This document shows, one piece after another, positions 58,889-64,000 of a stretch of 64,000 nucleotides of DNA. Both the position numbers and the translations under genes were made by a program. This DNA is from Lotus japonicus (taxonomy: Eukaryota > Streptophyta > Magnoliopsida > Fabales > Fabaceae): contig NC_080044.1 of the NCBI RefSeq assembly GCF_012489685.1, positions 27,136,369 through 27,200,368 of the forward strand, read 5' to 3'. The notes beneath the pieces are model-generated. The model was not told the DNA's origin. It searched no databases and saw nothing but the letters and a program-made list of their open reading frames with translations. How positions within the stretch are numbered: the stretch's first letter is position 1; the number at the start of each line of letters is the position of its first letter.

Positions 58889-59996
58889 TGAAGGTTTTCA
58901 GAATAAAACTTCCACCTTAAGATTTTAGCAAATCTTTCGAGACACAAGTAAAGTGATTAAAATAAGAGATTAGAAAAGCACACAAGGATTTTATCCTGGT
59001 TCACTTGATGAATCACTCAAGCTAGTCCAGTCCACCTGTGAAGGTGATTTCTTCCTTCTTAGAATGAAGGCAATCCACTAATCAGAGAATTGTTACAACT
59101 GCACTTGAAACCTACAAGTGACTAACAATACACTGACTTAGCTCACACTAAGATTCACTCTCTTAGTCTTCTCTAGGATCCGATCAACCTTGATCTCCTA
59201 AAGGTAACTAAACAACTGTTTAGGAAATATTGTTTACAAAGAAATTGCTTCTTAAAAGCTTGTAGTAAACACAATGAATTCAATGAAGAAAGAATGCTTA
59301 GAAGATTTGAGTATAGCTTGCGCGTATGAGATTCTTCCAACCGCATCTTTCAATCTTCAGCCTCTATTTATACTCCAAGGATTAGGGTTTGAACATTGCA
59401 TGAGAATGCTACCGTTGGAGGGCAGATCAGGAATTTCCAACTTCTGCTGTGGCTGAGAATGTTAGGTTAGGTCGTCAGGATAGTACATTTGCTTTTGTAC
59501 TTTGGATAGTGACTTGACATTTAACCTAGTAGACTTCTGATCAGAGGAATGCTTCGTGTTGGAACTTGTGAAGCTTGTTGATCAGAGTCAGAGGGAAGCA
59601 TGGATCCTCTGACCGCTGTATCTTCTGATTCTGAACTCAGAGGAGAGGTACTTGGTCTTCAGAGCCATTTTGCTTCTGGACTTCAGAGTCTTCTACACCA
59701 TCAGAGCATCTGAACCTTCAGAGTGTCTGGGTTGTCAGAACGTCTGGATCTTCAGAACTTCAAGTGAGTTGAGTCCATATCAGAGCTTGATTAACTTCAG
59801 ATCTTCTGAAGCTTTTCTACTGTTCAGCTTGAACATAGAGATTGCGAAAGCGTTGCTTGGGTCACTCTTTAAGCACAATGCTTCTGATTTGTGTGAGATA
59901 AAGATAAGGTCAGAGCCTCTTAAGAGCACACTCAGAAAACACGTTAGAGTACCATAATTGTTCATACTAAAATGTTAACTTATAATCATCAAAACA
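58889..59996 (-). repeat. SIRE 5' LTR
   Basis: This is about 1108 bp. The minus-strand start TGTTTTGATGATTATAAG is at 59996 and the end CTTCA at 58889. The outer end is an estimate from TG...CA rules. Repeated 'cttcagag' and 'tcagagc' motifs fill 59580-59900. Confidence 0.75.
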
Positions 59997-60766
59997 TAGA
60001 GTTGTACTACTCGATCAAAACTTAATCTTACATGTATAAATGACATAATTCATAAAGAAACTAAATATATAAACCATACATTGTGAGATATCTATTACCA
60101 AGGGTATCTTGGATCCTCCAACTTAGAATCTAGAAAAGCGGTCAGCTGACTTTACCAAAATGTCTAGTCAAACGAATGAAATCACAAAAATACCATAAAC
60201 AATGATAACTAAAGACCAAAAATATATTTAAGCTTAAAAAATATCATTAGATAGGGTATAGTTGAAATTAAGTGCAGAAGCAGGGTCGAGTCATGAGTGA
60301 AGAAGAAAGAAAGCATCGTCTCTCACGGACCCCACGGCTCGTCTCACACTCTCACCTAGCCTTGTTTGTTTCCATGCCATAACGCACGTGATAACCTCTT
60401 ACACACGATCCCACTCCAATCCCAACGCGCCACGTGTCCTTCACCGTTGATATTATGATGAGTGACGAGTGAAACACCCGCTATCAGACACACACTTCGA
60501 AGAACCTCGCTCTCTCCTTCATCATCAACGTAGATTTTTCCATTTTTCCATTTTTCCATTTTCCATTCCCATCCTCGCAACGATTCACGAAGGTTCATTT
60601 CATTCCCTCGTTTTCAATCGAATTTCATTCATCAATTTTGCAAATCGTGAATTCGATTCAACACATTCACTGTTTGAATTTCAAGATGCAGTGAATCTTA
60701 CGATTGTTAACGATTCCAAGCTTTTCTGAATCTTGCAGAGCAAGAAGTGGTGGTGGATCCACGAAG
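59997..60766 (+). promoter_or_regulatory. Upstream region and 5' leader of GWD1
   Basis: This is the spacer between the SIRE LTR and the GWD1 start codon. The sequence 60470-60730 is pyrimidine-rich and looks like a plant 5' untranslated leader. An acceptor-like 'tcttgcag' at 60731-60738 may mean that the leader contains an intron, but this is unproven. No clear TATA box was found. Confidence 0.4.
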
Positions 60767-63700
60767 ATGAGTCACAGCATCTTCCACCAGACTCTGCTTT
60801 GTCAAACGCAGACGGTTGCGGAGCACCAAAGCAAGGTGAGTTCTCGCGGAAGCACTTTATTCCCAGCGCTGAGTGTCAGCAAAGGCAAGAAGCTTGTACT
60901 CTCTACAAATCTCCGCGGGAACAGGTTGTGCTTGAGGAAACGGAGATTCGCCATGGGAAGAAACCGCAACACTGTGGCTATTCCGCGTGCTGTGTTAACC
61001 TCGAATGCTGCTTCTGAGGTGTGTGCCTGTGAAATATTTTGATTGTGATTGCATCATTACTATTCTTTTTTTGATTGGATTCTGTTTGTTCTTAATTTCA
61101 GTCTAATGATTGATCAAATGTTAATAAAATTATTAGTATTATAATTTCTTAATTATTTGTTAGAAAGCTCAGTGTTTAGTATTGAAAACTTCAAGTTTTT
61201 GAAAAAGTACTTGCTTTATTAAATACTTACTATTTTTGGAATCCAATCAAGTTGTTGGGTTTCTTGGAATGGAATCTTTCCTTTTTTTCTCTTTTTTTTG
61301 AGCTAACTTTGAATGAGCACTTTGCAACAATGTCATAAGAAACAGTGGAATTTTTTTTTTTTTTTAAATTTTTAATTTTTTATATCTCCTAAAATTGGAA
61401 TGTAAATGATGAAGCATTTTCAATTGTTTGATCTTGGCAATGTTTCAAGCTTGACATTTGACATTTAAAGGTAACAATGGTTGAATTTTAAAAATAACAA
61501 TACCCCAGTTGAGGCATTTACTATACTTATTGAGACAGTTGCTTGTAAGTCTAGCAGTTAATTTGGACACATGTTAACTTGTGACGATGGTTTTTTCAAT
61601 GGCTTCTCAAATCACAACTTAAGATAAGATACATAGATACATGTGTGTGTACTAAGCATGGAGAATTTCATTCGATGATTATCGAAGTGTTTCTTTTTTT
61701 TTTTGTTTTGTTTTTCTAACTTGGAACTTGGAATGTTGTATTGACTGCATTTTTTTGCCCCAAAACAGCTTTCAGGGAAGTTCAACCTTGATGGAAACAT
61801 TGAATTACAGGTATTCTTCTGGCTCGTATTTATCAGAAATAAATGAGATTGTAGTAATGTATTAGTTAATGGATGCTGTTGCTCAATGGAGCAGGTTGGT
61901 GTTAGTTCTTCAGGACCAGGAGGTGCAACACAAGTAGATATTCAAGTTTCAAATAAAAGTGGTTCTTTGATTTTACATTGGGGAGTTTTACATGAAAGTC
62001 AAGGGTATGTTTGTGATTAGTTATTTTGATATTCCTCAGGTGTTTTACATGTTTGAACTAGTTAATAATTGCCTGTTATCTATCCTGTAACTTTAAGGAG
62101 ATTTCTTTTTCCCTCTCTGATTTCCTGTTTCCAGGAAGTGGGTACTTCCTTCTCGCCACCCAGATGGAACTCAAGTTTATAAGAACAGAGCTCTTAGAAC
62201 TCCTTTTGTGAAAGTAAGTTTCCAATAATAACTGCAAAAGTAAAAAGGTCTCCTGAATTGACTGGACTGATTTCAATATAGATGTTGTTGCTATTTGACC
62301 ATGTTTTCTTTTACTTTTCTCTTATTAGTCTGGCTCTGGATCCTTCCTTAAAATAGAAATTGATGATCCTGCTGCACAAGCCATAGAGTTCCTTATACTT
62401 GATGAATCTCAGAATAAGTGGTGGGCTATTCATAATTCTGTTTCTTTTTCTCCTATATTGAATCAACTATTTATGGTACATTTGAACATAGTCATTTTCT
62501 TGCTTCTAAGTAAAGGTTTAAAAACAATGGTGAGAACTTTCACATCAAGTTACCAGGAAAAGATGAGGGAGTTCAACAAGGCTCAGTTCCTGAAGACCTT
62601 GTACAAGTTCAAGCATATCTTAGGTGGGAGCGAAATGGTAAGCAGATGTACACTCCAGAGAAAGAGAAGGTCAGTGATCTGATATTCGTGTCATGCATTT
62701 AGCTGCAAAATTTGAAGGCTGCACTTCTTTCTGTAGTTTCCCTGGTTTTCTATTTAGTTTGTTTTACTCTCTGTAGTGGAGAATATATGAAATTTGTTCC
62801 ATTCATAAAAAAAAAAAAGAATATATGAAATTTGTTCCTTTGGATTGTATACCATAATAACTCTGAAAAAGATTAGTCTGTTGCAATTTTCTATTAATTC
62901 TATGCTTATGTATTGTAAGCTTATGTGTTTATATTGTAAATATCAGTTCTGATCCTATTTATGTTGGTTCTAGGATCCTTCACAATAAGTTCTAAGACCC
63001 ACTTTCTGGTTTTTTATCTTTAGTTTCCTTGAAATCTTATTCAGAAGAAAAAGCAGTGCTTCCACTTGTCAGTGAGAATAAATTACCAAAAGCAGCATCT
63101 CTTTCTTCTTTTCTTTAACATGATATGGAAATAAGATATTTTTTTTCACGTGCCTGTTGGGTAGGCATGTTCCCTTGAGTGCCGTTTGCATGGACACTGT
63201 TTCTTACAAGAGTAACTTTTATTTTTAAATTGCCATTTTAATATTTATACTATATAACATAGCAACCGTTTTAATAGATTGATATATTTGTTAAAAATAT
63301 TGGTGGTTAAATATATATTTCTTCTGCCTTCGATTTTGTAAAAAGTGTTTAGGACATGATAACCATTGTGTTACTGTTAGCCGATGTGATTTTAACACAA
63401 GGTGTGAGGGCAAGTTGATTTGGAAAATAATAATGCAAAGGTCTATGTTGACTGTTTATTTAAAATCACATTACTGCTTTACCTTCTCTTTCCATTTCCA
63501 TCTGAGATTCCAAAATAACTTGTCACATGAAGTTGATTAAATTAAAAAAAGTTAAGAGGAAGGGGTGCGAGTGGGGCAGTGGAGAAAATCTGTACTGTAT
63601 TTGCATCCTTGTGACAGGGAAATACACGCTAAAATTTATCATAAGAATTTGATAATCACAAATAAACAATTTCTTCCTTTGTTTTATGATTACAATCAGT

Positions 63701-64000
63701 ACTGTTTTGTTCATGTGCAGAGATGTAGATATTCCAGCATAATCTGAGAAACAGTCTTTATGAGATCGACGCTATTCTCTTGTAGTTGTTAGAATTCAAC
63801 AGAAGTGTGAACTAGATATACTTCAATGTTTAAGTCAGAATAAGTGCATTTTGTCTTCCCATAAATGATATGCGTATAAGTTTTCTTTTTTTAGGAGGAA
63901 TATGAAGCAGCTCGACAAGACCTATTGAAAGAAGTAGCTAGAGGTATTTCTGTGCAAGACCTCCGCGCAAGGTTGACTAACAAAGCCAACACTGCTGAAG
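60767..64000 (+). CDS. GWD1: Alpha-glucan water dikinase, N-terminal part (continues past window)
   Basis: Exons placed by frame and GT-AG sites are 60767-61018, 61769-61810, 61895-62004, 62135-62213, 62329-62420, 62516-62669 and 63895 to beyond 64000, about 278 codons of an expected near 1,460. Exon 1 encodes a Ser/Arg-rich chloroplast transit peptide of about 75-80 residues (MSHSIFHQTLL..., IPRAVLTSN). The following exons encode the first CBM45 starch-binding module, with LILHWGVL, GKWVLPSRHPDGTQ, NRALRTPFV and IEFLILDESQNKW. After it comes the linker LVQVQAYLRWERNGKQMY. The enzyme puts phosphate from the beta position of ATP on C6 of glucose units at the starch surface in plastids, which opens starch for breakdown. 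The catalytic histidine and nucleotide-binding domains lie outside the window. No lesion was seen. This is the SEX1/R1 orthologue by family knowledge. Confidence 0.93.
62670..63894 (+). other. Large GWD1 intron, nothing else recognised
   Basis: This is a 1225-bp AT-rich intron between exons ending PEKEK and beginning EEYEAA. A direct repeat 'gaatatatgaaatttgttcc' occurs at about 62780 and 62820. No element ends or coding frame were found. Confidence 0.6.

Larger units (their letters stand above)
43590..59996 (-). mobile_element. SIRE-type Copia element, rearranged by a nested Ty3 element and a deletion
   Basis: The minus-strand order is 5' LTR 59996-58889, primer site 58886-58875, gag, protease, integrase, reverse transcriptase, RNase H (58815 to 53918), and an env-like frame (53478 to about 50760). 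Then comes the Ty3 insertion (to 44013) and finally the last 423 bp of the 3' LTR (44012-43590). The missing part of the 3' LTR and the SIRE purine tract were lost in a deletion. Where they overlap, the two LTRs differ at about six substitutions in 380 bp. The env-like frame and large gag identify the SIRE/Maximus lineage. A target duplication could not be established. Confidence 0.85.

Overview
This window looks like nuclear DNA of a papilionoid legume, close in flavour to Lotus, Medicago or Trifolium. I infer this from split plant genes with GT-AG introns, a SIRE-type Copia element that carries an env-like frame, and AT-rich intergenic DNA. The species itself cannot be read from the sequence. 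Only three host genes are convincing. At the left edge is the 3' part of a cysteine-rich receptor-like kinase (82-1829, +). Next is a complete two-exon high-affinity nitrate transporter of the NRT2.5 type (5480-3498, -). At the right edge are the first exons of alpha-glucan water dikinase GWD1 (60767 to beyond 64000, +), the starch-phosphorylating enzyme of plastids. They share no obvious pathway, and each would be transcribed separately.

Almost everything from about 9.7 to 60.0 kb is transposable-element sequence, and much of it can be resolved to exact ends. (1) 9707-15696 is a Copia element with 198-bp LTRs, target duplication GCAAC, a tandem array in its leader and a ruined coding region. 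(2) 16441-19215 is a minus-strand LINE with an 18-bp target duplication, broken by a 353-bp TRIM (16881-17233, target duplication CGCAC). (3) 20435-36628 is a nest four levels deep. A second LINE is split by a hAT-type element (target duplication AATTTAAG). That element is split by LTR element E1 (target duplication GCCCG), and E1 is split by LTR element E2 (target duplication GTAAC). Both E1 (2.4-kb LTRs) and E2 (4.2-kb LTRs) have unusually large LTRs around tiny interiors of about 0.2 and 0.5 kb. (4) 36.6-40.9 kb is mostly unassigned AT-rich DNA with a small MITE and a SINE. (5) 40969-43560 is a third LINE with a 12-bp target duplication. (6) 43590-59996 is a minus-strand SIRE element. A Ty3 chromovirus landed in its 3' LTR. 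A later deletion then removed the 5' end of the Ty3 element and the 3' end of the SIRE element, leaving the env-like frame running in frame into the Ty3 gag-pol frame.

No tRNA or rRNA gene and no CRISPR array was seen. No retroelement coding region is intact: each carries stops, frameshifts or deletions. The strongest leads are the pair of giant-LTR, minimal-interior elements, the env/gag-pol chimera, the Copia element with young ends and a dead body, a TRIM relic in the NRT2.5 intron, and diverged repeat modules in the NRT2.5 upstream region.
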